A DNA stretch of 64,000 nucleotides, taken from assembly GCA_934466515.1 (NCBI GenBank), contig CAKSLH010000003.1, forward strand, positions 124,001 to 188,000, given 5' to 3'. The DNA comes from an uncultured Eubacteriales bacterium (GTDB lineage: Bacteria > Bacillota > Clostridia > Oscillospirales > Acutalibacteraceae). The notes below the pieces were generated by a model that ran no database searches, was not told where the DNA came from, and saw only the letters and a program-made list of their open reading frames with translations. The first letter of the stretch is position 1; the number at the start of each line of letters is the position of its first letter. Both the position numbers and the translations under genes were made by a program. Below are positions 16,389 through 25,443 of this stretch, one piece after another.

Positions 16389-17681
16389 ATGTTGGAAACC
16401 TTAAGAAATGCATGGAAGGTAAAAGAACTCAGAAATAAGATTCTTTTTACTATCATGATCATCGTAATTTTCCGCATTGGCTCGGCTATTCCGGTTCCTT
16501 TCGTAGCGTATGACGCATTAAGATCTGCCGCAAAAACGGCGAGCGAGAACAGCGAATTTTTCAGCTATCTCTCAATCCTCACCGGCGGCGGCCTTGAATA
16601 CGGCGCTATTTTCGCGATGTCGGTTACCCCGTACATCAACTCTTCAATTATTATCCAGTTGTTATGCGTAGCAATCCCTGCTCTTGAGCGCCTTTCTAAG
16701 GAAGGCGAAGAGGGACAGAAGAAGTTAGCTTCTATCACCCGTTATGCAACGATTATTCTTGCTCTTATTCAGGGTGTTGCCTACTTCTTCTATCTTAAGG
16801 GTAACGGCTATTTGAGCATTTCGGGTACCGGCGCTATGGTATTCGCGGGATTTGTAATCGTCCTCGCTCTTACCGCAGGCTCGGCGCTTGTAATGTGGCT
16901 CGGCGAGCAGATTGATAATAAAGGCGTAGGAAACGGTATTTCGATACTTCTTTTCGCCGGTATTATCTCCCGCGGCCCTCAGGCATACGCAACCTTAAAG
17001 GCTTCATGGAGCAGCAATAAAGCCGCTGTTATCGCAGTTGTGGTATTGTTCCTCGTTGTTGTCGCCTTTATCGTCTGGATGACAAATGCGGAGCGCAGAG
17101 TTCCTATCCAGTATGCTAAACGCGTAGTCGGCAATAAAATGTACGGCGGACAGAATACGCACATTCCGATCAAGGTAAATATGTCGGGCGTTATGCCTAT
17201 CATCTTTGCATCCTCGATCCTTATGCTGCCGACAATGATTTTGTCGTTCGTCAGCCAGAGTACAGCTTTAAAGCAGCCGTCATGGTATAAGGTTCTCGCT
17301 CTCTTCAGCACCCGCGGAGTTTTCTATGCGGTTATCTATTTCCTTCTGATAATTGCTTTTGCTTATTTCTACTCGACGATTCAGTTCAATCCTGTTGAAA
17401 TGGCAAATAACCTCCGTAAAAACGGCGGTGCTATCCCCGGAATCCGTCCCGGAAAACCGACCTCGGATTTCATTTCTAAAATTCTTTCAAGAGTTACGCT
17501 TCTCGGTGCTATCTTCCTGAGCGTTATCGCTATTCTCCCGATAGTTTTGGGTAATATCGGTCAGATAAATATTTCACTCGGCGGTACATCGATACTCATT
17601 CTCGTAGGCGTTGCGCTTGATACCGTTCAGAATCTCGAATCTCAGATGATGATGCGTCATTATAAGGGATTTCTTGATTGA
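16389..17681 (+). CDS. secY: Protein translocase subunit SecY
   Basis: 430 residues with ten predicted membrane helices, the channel of the Sec translocon. Conserved segments include SVTPYINSSIIIQLL in TM2 (plug side), NAERRVPIQYAKRVV in cytoplasmic loop 4-5 and FNPVEMANNLRKNGGAIPGI in loop 8-9, which bind SecA and the ribosome. It follows rplO by 2 nt. Confidence 0.98.
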   Translation: MLETLRNAWKVKELRNKILFTIMIIVIFRIGSAIPVPFVAYDALRSAAKTASENSEFFSYLSILTGGGLEYGAIFAMSVTPYINSSIIIQLLCVAIPALERLSKEGEEGQKKLASITRYATIILALIQGVAYFFYLKGNGYLSISGTGAMVFAGFVIVLALTAGSALVMWLGEQIDNKGVGNGISILLFAGIISRGPQAYATLKASWSSNKAAVIAVVVLFLVVVAFIVWMTNAERRVPIQYAKRVVGNKMYGGQNTHIPIKVNMSGVMPIIFASSILMLPTMILSFVSQSTALKQPSWYKVLALFSTRGVFYAVIYFLLIIAFAYFYSTIQFNPVEMANNLRKNGGAIPGIRPGKPTSDFISKILSRVTLLGAIFLSVIAILPIVLGNIGQINISLGGTSILILVGVALDTVQNLESQMMMRHYKGFLD

Positions 17682-17699
17682 TAAAAAGGAGTATTGAAA

Positions 17700-18335
17700 A
17701 TGAATTTGATTCTTTTGGGAGCCCCCGGTGCCGGAAAAGGCACTCAGGCTGAAATTATTTCAGATAAATACAATATTCCGACCATTTCAACCGGCAACAT
17801 TATCCGTGCTGCACTTAAAAACGGTACTGAAATGGGACTTAAGGCTAAGGCATATACCGAACAGGGTAAGTTAGTTCCCGATGATGTCGTTATCGGCATT
17901 ATCCGTGAACGCCTCGCTGAGCAGGATTGTAAAAACGGATTTATTCTTGACGGATTTCCCCGTACAATCCCTCAGGCAAAAGCGCTTGACGATATGAATA
18001 TTACGATTGACGCCGCTCTTTCAATCGAAGTTGCGGATGAAGAAATCGTAAAAAGAATGTCGGGAAGACGCGTTTGCGAAAAATGCGGCGCAAGCTATCA
18101 TACCGAGTTCAAAAAGCCCGAAATCGAGGGTGTTTGCAATAATTGCGACGGCAACCTTGTTATCCGTAAGGATGACGAGCCGGAGACCGTTCTTGAAAGA
18201 CTTAAGGTCTATCACGATCAGACGGAGCCGCTCAAGGATTATTACAAAGCTCAGGATAAGCTGGTTTTGGTACAGGGTCAGGATGATGTCAAGGACACAA
18301 CCGAGCTTGTGCTGAAAGCGCTTTCGGAGATATAA
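17700..18335 (+). CDS. adk: Adenylate kinase
   Basis: 211 residues; ATP + AMP to 2 ADP. P-loop GAPGAGKGTQ at residues ~8-17, LID domain with four zinc-type cysteines (CEKCG ... CNNC), and DGFPRT. ATG 17700 is chosen over a TTG at 17694 because AAGGAG spaces correctly for the ATG. The zinc LID is typical of Gram-positive Adk. Confidence 0.98.
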   Translation: MNLILLGAPGAGKGTQAEIISDKYNIPTISTGNIIRAALKNGTEMGLKAKAYTEQGKLVPDDVVIGIIRERLAEQDCKNGFILDGFPRTIPQAKALDDMNITIDAALSIEVADEEIVKRMSGRRVCEKCGASYHTEFKKPEIEGVCNNCDGNLVIRKDDEPETVLERLKVYHDQTEPLKDYYKAQDKLVLVQGQDDVKDTTELVLKALSEI

Positions 18336-18340
18336 GGTAT

Positions 18341-19093
18341 ATGGTAGTCCTTAAAACCGGCCGCGAGCTGAAAATAATGCGAGAAGCTTGCAGAATTTCG
18401 GCCGGAGCATTAAAAATAGCTGGCAGCGCGGTAGAACCCGGCGTTACAACCGCCGAGATTGATAAAATAGCCGAGGATTATATAAGAAGTCAGGGCGGAG
18501 TTCCCAACTTCAAGAATTATGAAGGCTATCCGGCTACCGCGTGTATATCTATCAACAACGAGGTTATTCACGGCATACCATCTGACAAACGCAGAATCGT
18601 TGAGGGCGATATAGTAAGTATCGACCTCGGTGCGATGTTTGACGGGTATCACGGCGATAATGCCGCCACATTTGCCTGCGGTGATGTTTCCGCCGAGGCA
18701 AAGCGGCTGATGGAGGTAACCCACGATGCACTTTATAAGGGTATCGGAGTTGCCGTTGTTGGCGGCAGAATAGGTGATATCGGCCATGCGGTTCAGAGCT
18801 ATGTCGAAGCAAACGGGTTTTCCGTTGTCAGACAGTTTGTCGGCCACGGAGTAGGAACCCATTTGCACGAAGCGCCCGAGGTACCTAATTTCGGCACTCA
18901 GGGTCACGGTATAAGACTTATGCCGGGTATGACGATTGCCATAGAGCCTATGGTTAATATCGGAAAACCCGAAGTAAAGATTATGCCTGACGGCTGGACC
19001 ACTTTAACAAGAGACGGATCGCTTTCCGCTCATTTTGAACACACAATTGCTATTACTCCCGACGGACCCCAGATTATGACGGTCGCCGACTGA
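18341..19093 (+). CDS. map: Methionine aminopeptidase type I
   Basis: 250 residues. Removes the N-terminal Met. Metal ligands are visible in DLGAMFDGYHGDNAATF (two Asp), VGHGVGTHLHEAPEVPNFG (His), AIEPMV (Glu) and FEHTIAIT (Glu). The ATG follows adk by 5 nt. Confidence 0.97.
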   Translation: MVVLKTGRELKIMREACRISAGALKIAGSAVEPGVTTAEIDKIAEDYIRSQGGVPNFKNYEGYPATACISINNEVIHGIPSDKRRIVEGDIVSIDLGAMFDGYHGDNAATFACGDVSAEAKRLMEVTHDALYKGIGVAVVGGRIGDIGHAVQSYVEANGFSVVRQFVGHGVGTHLHEAPEVPNFGTQGHGIRLMPGMTIAIEPMVNIGKPEVKIMPDGWTTLTRDGSLSAHFEHTIAITPDGPQIMTVAD

Positions 19094-19098
19094 GAGCT

Positions 19099-19332
19099 AT
19101 GAAGGGCGATTTAGTGTACTCAAGGAGAGGAAGAGACAAAGGATTTTTAATGGCTGTTTTAAAGGAAGACAAGAACTTTGTTTATGTCGTTGACGGCAAA
19201 AAGCGAAGACTTGAAAATCCAAAACGGAAAAATCCACGTCATTTAACCTTTCTTTTAGATTCAATCAATGAAGAAAAGATGAAAACAAACCGATCTGTCC
19301 GCCGCGCGTTATTCAATGCGGCACAAAATTAA
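19099..19332 (+). CDS. KOW-domain RNA-binding protein (L14e-like)
   Basis: 77 residues with a KOW-like start (KGDLVYSRRGRDKGFLMAVL) and a basic middle (GKKRRLENPKRKNPRHL). In Clostridia a short KOW protein related to eukaryotic L14e/L6e/L27e sits at exactly this place between map and infA. Its job is not established; a ribosome-associated RNA-binding role is inferred. It starts 5 nt after map. Confidence 0.85.
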   Translation: MKGDLVYSRRGRDKGFLMAVLKEDKNFVYVVDGKKRRLENPKRKNPRHLTFLLDSINEEKMKTNRSVRRALFNAAQN

Positions 19333-19344
19333 AGGAGGGAAACA

Positions 19345-19563
19345 ATGTCAAAATCAGATATGATCGAGCTTGAAGGAACCGTTGTTGAGGCTATGCCTAA
19401 CGCAATGTTCAAGGTAGAAATACAGGGCGGACATCAGATACTTGCCCATATTTCCGGAAAGCTTCGGATGAATTTCATCAGAATTCTTCCCGGCGATAAG
19501 GTAACCGTAGAAATGTCCCCGTATGACCTGTCTAAGGGACGCATTACTTGGCGTTCCAAATAA
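19345..19563 (+). CDS. infA: Translation initiation factor IF-1
   Basis: 72 residues, one OB fold, SKSDMIELEGTVVEAMPNAM with IRILPGDKVTVEMSPYDLSK and the C-terminal GRITWR. Blocks the A site during initiation. AAAGGAGGG precedes it. Confidence 0.98.
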   Translation: MSKSDMIELEGTVVEAMPNAMFKVEIQGGHQILAHISGKLRMNFIRILPGDKVTVEMSPYDLSKGRITWRSK

Positions 19564-19595
19564 GACAGTCAAAAATTTAAGGAGGTATAATCCAA

Positions 19596-19709
19596 ATGAA
19601 AGTCAGACCTTCTGTTAAAAAGATTTGCGATAAATGCAAAATCATCAAGCGTAAGGGTAAAATCATGGTAATCTGTGAAAACCCGAAGCATAAGCAGCGT
19701 CAGGGCTAA
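19596..19709 (+). CDS. rpmJ: 50S ribosomal protein L36
   Basis: 37 residues read directly between ATG 19596 and TAA 19707-19709. It begins MKVRPSVKKICDKCKIIKRK and keeps the zinc ligands CDKC, Cys27 and His32. AAGGAGG lies upstream at 19579-19585. It is too short for many ORF cut-offs but is full length for L36. Confidence 0.97.
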   Translation: MKVRPSVKKICDKCKIIKRKGKIMVICENPKHKQRQG

Positions 19710-19745
19710 TTTACTCTTAACAAAATAATGGAGGTGCTTTGATAA

Positions 19746-20114
19746 ATGGCACGTATTGCTGGTGTTGACCTTCCTAATGAAAAGCGAGTTGAAATCGGAC
19801 TTACTTACATTTACGGAATAGGTCTTACAACATCTAAAAAGATTCTTGCCGATACGGGTATCAACCCCGATACAAGAGTTAAGGATCTTACTGAAGAAGA
19901 TATTTCCAAGCTTCGTGAGTACATCGACCATAATCTTCAGGTCGAAGGCGACCGCCGCCGTACCGTAGCATTGGATATCAAAAGACTTATTGAAATCGGC
20001 AGCTATCGCGGACTTCGTCATCGTAAGGGACTTCCCGTAAGAGGTCAGCGTTCTAAGACCAATGCGCGTACACGCAAGGGTCCGAAGAGAACGATAGCTA
20101 ACAAGAAGAAATAA
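19746..20114 (+). CDS. rpsM: 30S ribosomal protein S13
   Basis: 122 residues, MARIAGVDLPNEKRVEIGLT, with the GLRHRKGLPVRGQRSKTNAR C-terminal signature. A head protein contacting P-site tRNA and S19. Confidence 0.98.
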   Translation: MARIAGVDLPNEKRVEIGLTYIYGIGLTTSKKILADTGINPDTRVKDLTEEDISKLREYIDHNLQVEGDRRRTVALDIKRLIEIGSYRGLRHRKGLPVRGQRSKTNARTRKGPKRTIANKKK

Positions 20115-20130
20115 GTAGGAGGAAGAACTA

Positions 20131-20529
20131 ATGGCTACTGCTAAAAAGGCGACCGCTACACGCCGCCGCCGTGAAAAGAAAAATATTGAACGTGGTGCCG
20201 CTCATATCCAGTCGACCTTCAATAACACGATAGTTACTATTTCCGATACTCAGGGCAATGCTCTTTCTTGGGCTTCTGCCGGCGAGCTCGGATTCAGAGG
20301 CTCAAAGAAGTCTACTCCTTTCGCAGCTCAGAGCGCTGCCGAAATGGCTGCTAAGGCTGCTATGGAGCACGGTCTTAAGACTGTCGAGGTTTATGTTAAA
20401 GGTCCCGGTGCCGGACGCGAGGCTGCTATCCGCGCTCTGCAGTCAGCAGGTCTTGAGGTTAGCATGATTAAAGATGTTACCCCGATTCCGCATAACGGCT
20501 GCCGTCCTCCCAAGAGAAGACGAGTATAA
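20131..20529 (+). CDS. rpsK: 30S ribosomal protein S11
   Basis: 132 residues with AHIQSTFNNTIVTISDTQGN and the C-terminal DVTPIPHNGCRPPKRRRV signature. Platform protein at the E site. Confidence 0.98.
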   Translation: MATAKKATATRRRREKKNIERGAAHIQSTFNNTIVTISDTQGNALSWASAGELGFRGSKKSTPFAAQSAAEMAAKAAMEHGLKTVEVYVKGPGAGREAAIRALQSAGLEVSMIKDVTPIPHNGCRPPKRRRV

Positions 20530-20574
20530 TAACCTGCATAAATAAATGCAGAAAATAATTTGGAGGTGTAACAG

Positions 20575-21201
20575 ATGGCAAGATATACCGGTGCAGTTTG
20601 CAGACAGTGCCGCCGCGAAGGACAGAAGCTGTTCTTAAAGGGCGAACGCTGCTATTCTGAAAAATGTTCGTTCGGGCTCCGCGGATACGCTCCCGGCCAG
20701 CACGGACAGGGTAGAAAGAAGTCATCCGAATACGGTCTTCAGCTTCGTGCTAAACAGACCGCCAGACGCTTTTACGGCGTACAGGAAAATCAGTTCCGTC
20801 ATTATTTCGATGTTGCAGAGAGAAAACAGGGTATCACAGGTGATAACCTTTTAAAAATTCTCGAAAGCCGTCTTGATAATGTAGTTTACAGATCAGGCTT
20901 TGCTTCTTCAAGAGCCGAAGCAAGACAGCTTGTCGGACATGGCCATTTTGAGGTCAACGGCAGCCGTGTTGATATCGCTTCTTACCTTTTAAAGGCGGGC
21001 GATGTTGTATCGGTTTGCGATAAGTCTCGTTCAAGCGAGAAAATGAAGGCTGTAATTGAAGCAAACGGTTCAAAGCCGGTACCGGAATGGATAGATGTTG
21101 ACCGCGAGAAGCTTACCGCTAAGGTAATTGCTCTTCCGACACGCGAGCAGATTGAGGCTCCTGTTGATGAGCAGCTCATCGTCGAGTTCTATTCAAGGTA
21201 A
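20575..21201 (+). CDS. rpsD: 30S ribosomal protein S4
   Basis: 208 residues. Zinc-type N-terminus (CRQCRREGQKLFLKGERCYS with a following Cys), then the S4 RNA-binding domain (RLDNVVYRSGFASSRAEARQ). Primary 16S binder and, in many bacteria, a translational repressor of the alpha operon. A hairpin lies downstream at 21209-21240. Confidence 0.98.
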   Translation: MARYTGAVCRQCRREGQKLFLKGERCYSEKCSFGLRGYAPGQHGQGRKKSSEYGLQLRAKQTARRFYGVQENQFRHYFDVAERKQGITGDNLLKILESRLDNVVYRSGFASSRAEARQLVGHGHFEVNGSRVDIASYLLKAGDVVSVCDKSRSSEKMKAVIEANGSKPVPEWIDVDREKLTAKVIALPTREQIEAPVDEQLIVEFYSR

Positions 21202-21281
21202 TAACGGCGCGCACCCTTTAAGCCGCACTTATCGGTGCGCCTGAAAAAAATAAAACCAGTGCGGAGAAATGGAGCTTTCAG

Positions 21282-22229
21282 ATGGAAAAAATTGAAAAGC
21301 CCAGAATTGATACACTCGAGCTTAAAGCAGACGGCACTTACGGAAAGTTTGTTATGGAGCCGCTTGAGCGCGGTTATGCTACAACGCTTGGAAACAGCAT
21401 GAGAAGAGTTCTCCTCTCAATTCTCCCCGGTGTTGCGATAACCTCGGTTAAGATTGATGGTGTTCTTCATGAATTTTCTACAGTTCCCGGCGTTAAAGAA
21501 GATGTTACTGAGATCGTATTGAATCTTAAGGGTCTTATAGCAAAACTTCATTCAGACAGCGCCAAAAAAATCTACATCGAGGCAGAAGGCCCGTGTGTAG
21601 TGACCGCTGCATCCATTAAAGCCGATTCTGAGGTTGAGATCCTCAATCCGGATATGTACATTGCAACTCTTGACGAGGGCGCAAAGCTTAATATGGAAAT
21701 GACTCTTGACAAGGGCAACGGTTATGTTCCCGCAGAAAAGAATAAATCTGCGCAGAGCGTTATCGGTGTAATTCCGGTAGATTCGATTTATACACCTGTT
21801 TTAAAGGCTAACTTTACTGTAGACAATGCCCGCGTAGGCAGTGCTATTGATAAAAATAAGCTTACCTTAGAGGTGTGGACCGACGGTTCAATAAGTGCGG
21901 ACGAAGCAGTTTCGCTTTCCGCAAAAATCCTTATTGAACATTTTGAACTGTTCCTCAATATAGTTGATAATGTTGAAACCGAAAGCATTATGGCTGAAAA
22001 GAGCGATAATGCAAAGAAAAAGGTTCTTGATCTCACAATTGATGAGCTTGACCTTTCTGTAAGAAGCTTCAACTGTCTTAAGCGTGCAGGAATCAACACT
22101 GTTGAAGACCTCACAAATAAGACCGAAGAAGATATGATGAAGGTTCGAAATCTCGGCAGAAAATCGTTGGAAGAGGTTATCGCGAAGCTTGTATCCTTCG
22201 GATTTAACCTAAAGAAAAACGAAGATTGA
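21282..22229 (+). CDS. rpoA: RNA polymerase alpha subunit
   Basis: 315 residues. N-terminal dimerisation/assembly domain (PLERGYATTLGNSMRRVLLS) and C-terminal domain with LDLSVRSFNCLKRAGINTVE and RNLGRKSLEEV, which contacts UP elements and activators. It is 80 nt after rpsD. Confidence 0.98.
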   Translation: MEKIEKPRIDTLELKADGTYGKFVMEPLERGYATTLGNSMRRVLLSILPGVAITSVKIDGVLHEFSTVPGVKEDVTEIVLNLKGLIAKLHSDSAKKIYIEAEGPCVVTAASIKADSEVEILNPDMYIATLDEGAKLNMEMTLDKGNGYVPAEKNKSAQSVIGVIPVDSIYTPVLKANFTVDNARVGSAIDKNKLTLEVWTDGSISADEAVSLSAKILIEHFELFLNIVDNVETESIMAEKSDNAKKKVLDLTIDELDLSVRSFNCLKRAGINTVEDLTNKTEEDMMKVRNLGRKSLEEVIAKLVSFGFNLKKNED

Positions 22230-22247
22230 TTAAAGGAGTGAATATAA

Positions 22248-22589
22248 ATGGCAGGTACCCGTAAACTCGGCAGAACCAGCGACCATAGAACTGCTATGCT
22301 TCGTGCAATGGTTACTTTCCTGTTTGAAAACGGCAGGATCGAAACAACCGTTACCCGTGCTAAGGAAGTTCGTTCAATGGCAGAGAAGTATATTACACTC
22401 GCTAAAACCGATAGTCTTCACAGCAAGCGTCAGGCTATGGCATTTATTACTAAGGAAGATGTTGTTGCAAAGCTTTACAATGAGATCGCTCCTAAGTATA
22501 AGGATGTAAACGGCGGCTATTGCCGTATCATTAAGACCGGCCCTCGCCGCGGCGATGCAGCTGAAATGGCTATTATCGAGTTGGTTTGA
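22248..22589 (+). CDS. rplQ: 50S ribosomal protein L17
   Basis: 113 residues, KLGRTSDHRTAMLRAMVTFL with RITTTVTRAKEVR-like segment (RIETTVTRAKEVRSMAEKYI). Last gene of the cluster. Confidence 0.98.
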   Translation: MAGTRKLGRTSDHRTAMLRAMVTFLFENGRIETTVTRAKEVRSMAEKYITLAKTDSLHSKRQAMAFITKEDVVAKLYNEIAPKYKDVNGGYCRIIKTGPRRGDAAEMAIIELV

Positions 22590-22711
22590 TTCTCTGAATT
22601 TTAGTGCTCACATTTTCATAGAACATCTGAAAACCGCGGACCCTCTTATCCGCGCTATCAGTTGCTTCCGGAAGCGAAATCTTGTCCGGGAAGATGTGTG
22701 TACTAAATTTA

Positions 22712-22748
22712 AAAAGCTCCCGCCTTTTTAGGTGGGAGCTTTTGTTTT
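22712..22748 (+). terminator. Terminator of the ribosomal cluster
   Basis: A 13-bp stem with one G-U pair, AAAAGCTCCCGCC (22712-22724) and GGTGGGAGCTTTT (22731-22743), followed by TTTGTTTT. The 120 nt between rplQ and this stem hold two further hairpins (CGCGGA/TCCGCG and GCTTCC/GGAAGC) and no ORF. Confidence 0.85.
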
Positions 22749-22750
22749 CT

Positions 22751-23043
22751 GGATACTAGATGCTAGATTTTAGATACTAGATAGATGTGTGCCTTACGGC
22801 ACGGATATAATCAAACCCTATCGTCTTTGCCTACGGCAAATCCACTTTTTCCTCCGGAAGACGGGAACCCTTTTGTCTAAAGGGGAAGCTTGGGTTTCTG
22901 CTGAAACTAAAACAAGGCTCCCTTCTTATTGACGAATGTCAATACAGAGGGGAGCTGTCGCGCTTTATGCGCGGCTGAGGGGTATTGTTCTAGATGTTAG
23001 ACGCTAGATTTTAGACATTAGACCGTTGTGTGCCTTACGGCAC
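22751..23043 (-). repeat. Multi-hairpin intergenic repeat, copy B
   Basis: Same family as copy A, in the opposite orientation. GTGCC-TTAC-GGCAC hairpins lie at 22789-22802 and 23030-23043. A TCTAGAT/TTAGACA-type heptamer run is present on the outside of both hairpins. Inside are ATTGACGAATGTCAAT within a longer CTCCCTTCT...AGAGGGGAG stem, TTTGCCTACGGCAAA and CCTCCGGAAGACGGGAACCC. The TTCCCC/GGGGAA and TGTCTGC/GCAGACA hairpins are missing here. It fills the gap between the ribosomal terminator and the ABC-F gene. Confidence 0.85.
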
Positions 23044-23048
23044 AAAAA

Positions 23049-24923
23049 TTATTCCTCGCAGAGTCTTTCCCATTCTTCCATAAGCTTAAATAGCTTTTGC
23101 TGGTTTAATTCAAGCTTGCTTGACAGCTCCTGCAAAAGAACATAATCGGAAATATTCTTTTCGTCATTCAGCTGAGCCTTTAATTCCTCAGCTTCCTTTT
23201 CTGCCTGTTCTATTTCCTGCTCAAGCTTGCTTATAGCCCGTTCCTTTCTTGCCTTTAGCTTTCCGGGGGTCACATAATTGCTTTTTTCTTTTTTCTCTTT
23301 TTTCACATTGACAGGCGCTTCTTCGGGTACGCTTTCGGTCTGCGAGCTTAAATACTGAGAGTAGCCGTATTCATAAAATTCGGTGCCGTCGGGCTCAAAA
23401 TCAAGGAGCTTATTTGAAAGCTTTTTAATAAAATATCTGTCATGGGAAACAAAAAGCATTGTTCCGCCGTACTCCGATAAAATATCCTCGAGCGCTTCTT
23501 TTGACTCAATGTCCATGTGGTTAGTCGGCTCGTCGAGAATAAGAAAATTAGGCTGTTTTATAAAAAGCTTGCAAAGCGCAAGCCTTACTTTCTCTCCGCC
23601 CGAAAGCATATCAAGGGTTTTAAAAACCTCTTCGCCTGTAAACAAAAATCTGCCTAAAATGCTCCTTGCTTCAAATTCGGTAAAATAAGGATAAGAAGAA
23701 AAGAAATCGTCAAGCACGGAAATACCGCCTTTAAAATGCGCCATCTGCTGGTCGAAATATCCGATATCCACCTGCTCGCCGAATAAAAATTCTCCCGAAA
23801 TTTTCTTTACTGAGCCCGTGAGGGTTTTAAGCAGTGTTGATTTTCCTATGCCGTTTTGACCGATAATTCCTATCCTGTCGCCTCTTTGAACAGTGAAATT
23901 AAGCACGGCTAAGGCTTTATCAAAACCGATTTCAAGATTTCTTACCGTAAGAGCGGTTTCACTGCTTTTGTATCTCGGAGAAAGGTTAAAATTAAAGGTT
24001 CTCGTGTCCGATTTTTCGGGCGCGTCCAAAATATCCATCCGCTCTATTTGCTTTAGCTTTGACTGCGCCATTTTAGCCTTGGTAGCCTTATAGCGAAATC
24101 TTTCGGCTAAATCGTTGAGCCTTTTAATTTCTTCCTGCTGAGCCTCGTATTTTTTTAAAGCCAAAGCTTGGCGCTTTTTCTTTTCCTCGGCAAAAAAGGA
24201 ATAATTTCCGGCATAATAATGTGCTTTTTTATTTTCGATATCATAAATTCGGTTTACGGTGTTATCGAGAAACATTCTGTCATGGGATACCGTTATTACC
24301 GCTTTTTTATACTCTCTTATATAGCTTTCAAGCCAAGATATGGCTCCGACATCAAGGTGATTTGTCGGCTCGTCGAGCAGAAGAATATCGGGCTTTGAAA
24401 GCAGAAGCCTTAAAAAGGCTATTTTTGTCCTCTGTCCGCCTGAAAATTCGCTGAGCTTTTTTGATTTATCCTCTTTTGAAAAACCGAAGCGTGACAGCGC
24501 CGCCTCATATTCCTTTTCGAAATAAAATCCGCCGGCATTCGTAAACATATCGAGCAGGAGCGTGTATTCCTTTATGTTTTCCTCGCTTTGGTCGTTTTCC
24601 ATTTTTAAAAGGGAAGAGTCAAGCTTTTCTTTAAGCTCGGTAATATGAGAGTAGGCGGTTAATATTTCGTCTAGCAAGGTCCTGCTTTCGTCCTCAAAGG
24701 TCATCTGGTCAAGCATTCCTATTACAGTTCCCGACGTCACGCTCTTGGAGCTTGCCGGAATTACATCATAGGTGCCGTAAATCGCCTTTAAAAGCGTGGT
24801 CTTTCCGCAGCCGTTTCTGCCGATAATTCCTACCTTGTCGCCTGTATTTACTTCTATATTTATATTTTCAAGAATGCTTTCACCCGAAAGCTCAACGGTT
24901 GCGTTTGTTAATGTAAGCTGCAT
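23049..24923 (-). CDS. ABC-F family ATPase
   Basis: 624 residues with two ABC cassettes and no membrane helices. Cassette 1: Walker A GRNGCGKTT (~35-43), signature SGGQRTKIAF, Walker B LLLDEPTNHLD. Cassette 2: GQNGIGKST, LSGGEKVRLALCK, LILDEPTNHMD. The region between them is a basic helical linker (P-site interaction motif), and the C-terminus (~540-624) is a charged coiled coil. This matches the YdiF/Uup group of translation factors that act at the ribosomal E site. Antibiotic resistance is possible in this superfamily but the sequence seen gives no reason to prefer it. It is 7 nt downstream of the phosphoesterase gene. Confidence 0.93.
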   Translation of the reverse strand: MQLTLTNATVELSGESILENINIEVNTGDKVGIIGRNGCGKTTLLKAIYGTYDVIPASSKSVTSGTVIGMLDQMTFEDESRTLLDEILTAYSHITELKEKLDSSLLKMENDQSEENIKEYTLLLDMFTNAGGFYFEKEYEAALSRFGFSKEDKSKKLSEFSGGQRTKIAFLRLLLSKPDILLLDEPTNHLDVGAISWLESYIREYKKAVITVSHDRMFLDNTVNRIYDIENKKAHYYAGNYSFFAEEKKKRQALALKKYEAQQEEIKRLNDLAERFRYKATKAKMAQSKLKQIERMDILDAPEKSDTRTFNFNLSPRYKSSETALTVRNLEIGFDKALAVLNFTVQRGDRIGIIGQNGIGKSTLLKTLTGSVKKISGEFLFGEQVDIGYFDQQMAHFKGGISVLDDFFSSYPYFTEFEARSILGRFLFTGEEVFKTLDMLSGGEKVRLALCKLFIKQPNFLILDEPTNHMDIESKEALEDILSEYGGTMLFVSHDRYFIKKLSNKLLDFEPDGTEFYEYGYSQYLSSQTESVPEEAPVNVKKEKKEKSNYVTPGKLKARKERAISKLEQEIEQAEKEAEELKAQLNDEKNISDYVLLQELSSKLELNQQKLFKLMEEWERLCEE

Positions 24924-24930
24924 AGTAACC

Positions 24931-25404
24931 TCAAATTCTTATAATACTTGCAAGTATTCCGTTATCCCGAATATCTATTACCGCATAAGAGCCCTTGCCG
25001 TCTCTCGGCTCTGCGCACGACCCCGGGTTTACAAGATAAACGCCGTTAACATATCCCTCGTAAGCCTGATGAGTATGCCCGAAAAGCGCTAAAGCGCAAT
25101 CGTTTTTTAAAGCGTAATCCGCTAAAATGTCTTTTGTAAACTTAACGGAAAAAGTATGCCCGTGGCAAAAAAGGATGTTTGTGTTTTCTATTCTTATAAT
25201 ATCGCAATTCGGATATTTTGAAAACATATCGCAGTTTCCCTTTACGATATGAAAGGCAATATTCGGATATTTGCATAGGCAATCTTCGATATCCTCGGTT
25301 TTATCGCCGAGAAAAAATACATGCTCGGCATCCTTGTTTTCTCCTATGATTCTGTCGGCGATTTCATATCTGCCGTGCGAATCTGAAATAATAAGTAATC
25401 TCAT
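24931..25404 (-). CDS. YfcE/MJ0936-type metallophosphoesterase
   Basis: 157 residues from the ATG at 25404 (MRLLIISDSHGR); an in-frame ATG 15 nt further upstream is possible. Calcineurin-like phosphoesterase motifs are all present: DSHG, LGDKTED, GNCD, CHGHTF and GHTHQAY, ending NPGSCAEPRDG. Members hydrolyse small phosphodiesters with Mn2+. It lies directly upstream of the ABC-F gene on the same strand. Confidence 0.9.
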   Translation of the reverse strand: MRLLIISDSHGRYEIADRIIGENKDAEHVFFLGDKTEDIEDCLCKYPNIAFHIVKGNCDMFSKYPNCDIIRIENTNILFCHGHTFSVKFTKDILADYALKNDCALALFGHTHQAYEGYVNGVYLVNPGSCAEPRDGKGSYAVIDIRDNGILASIIRI

Positions 25405-25443
25405 AGCCTTTAACCTCATAAAATTAGTAATAGGGTGATGTAT

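Noticed and set aside
21209..21252. Hairpin after rpsD as an intrinsic terminator
   Set aside because: It is followed by an A-rich tract, not a T tract, and rpoA must be expressed from the same operon.
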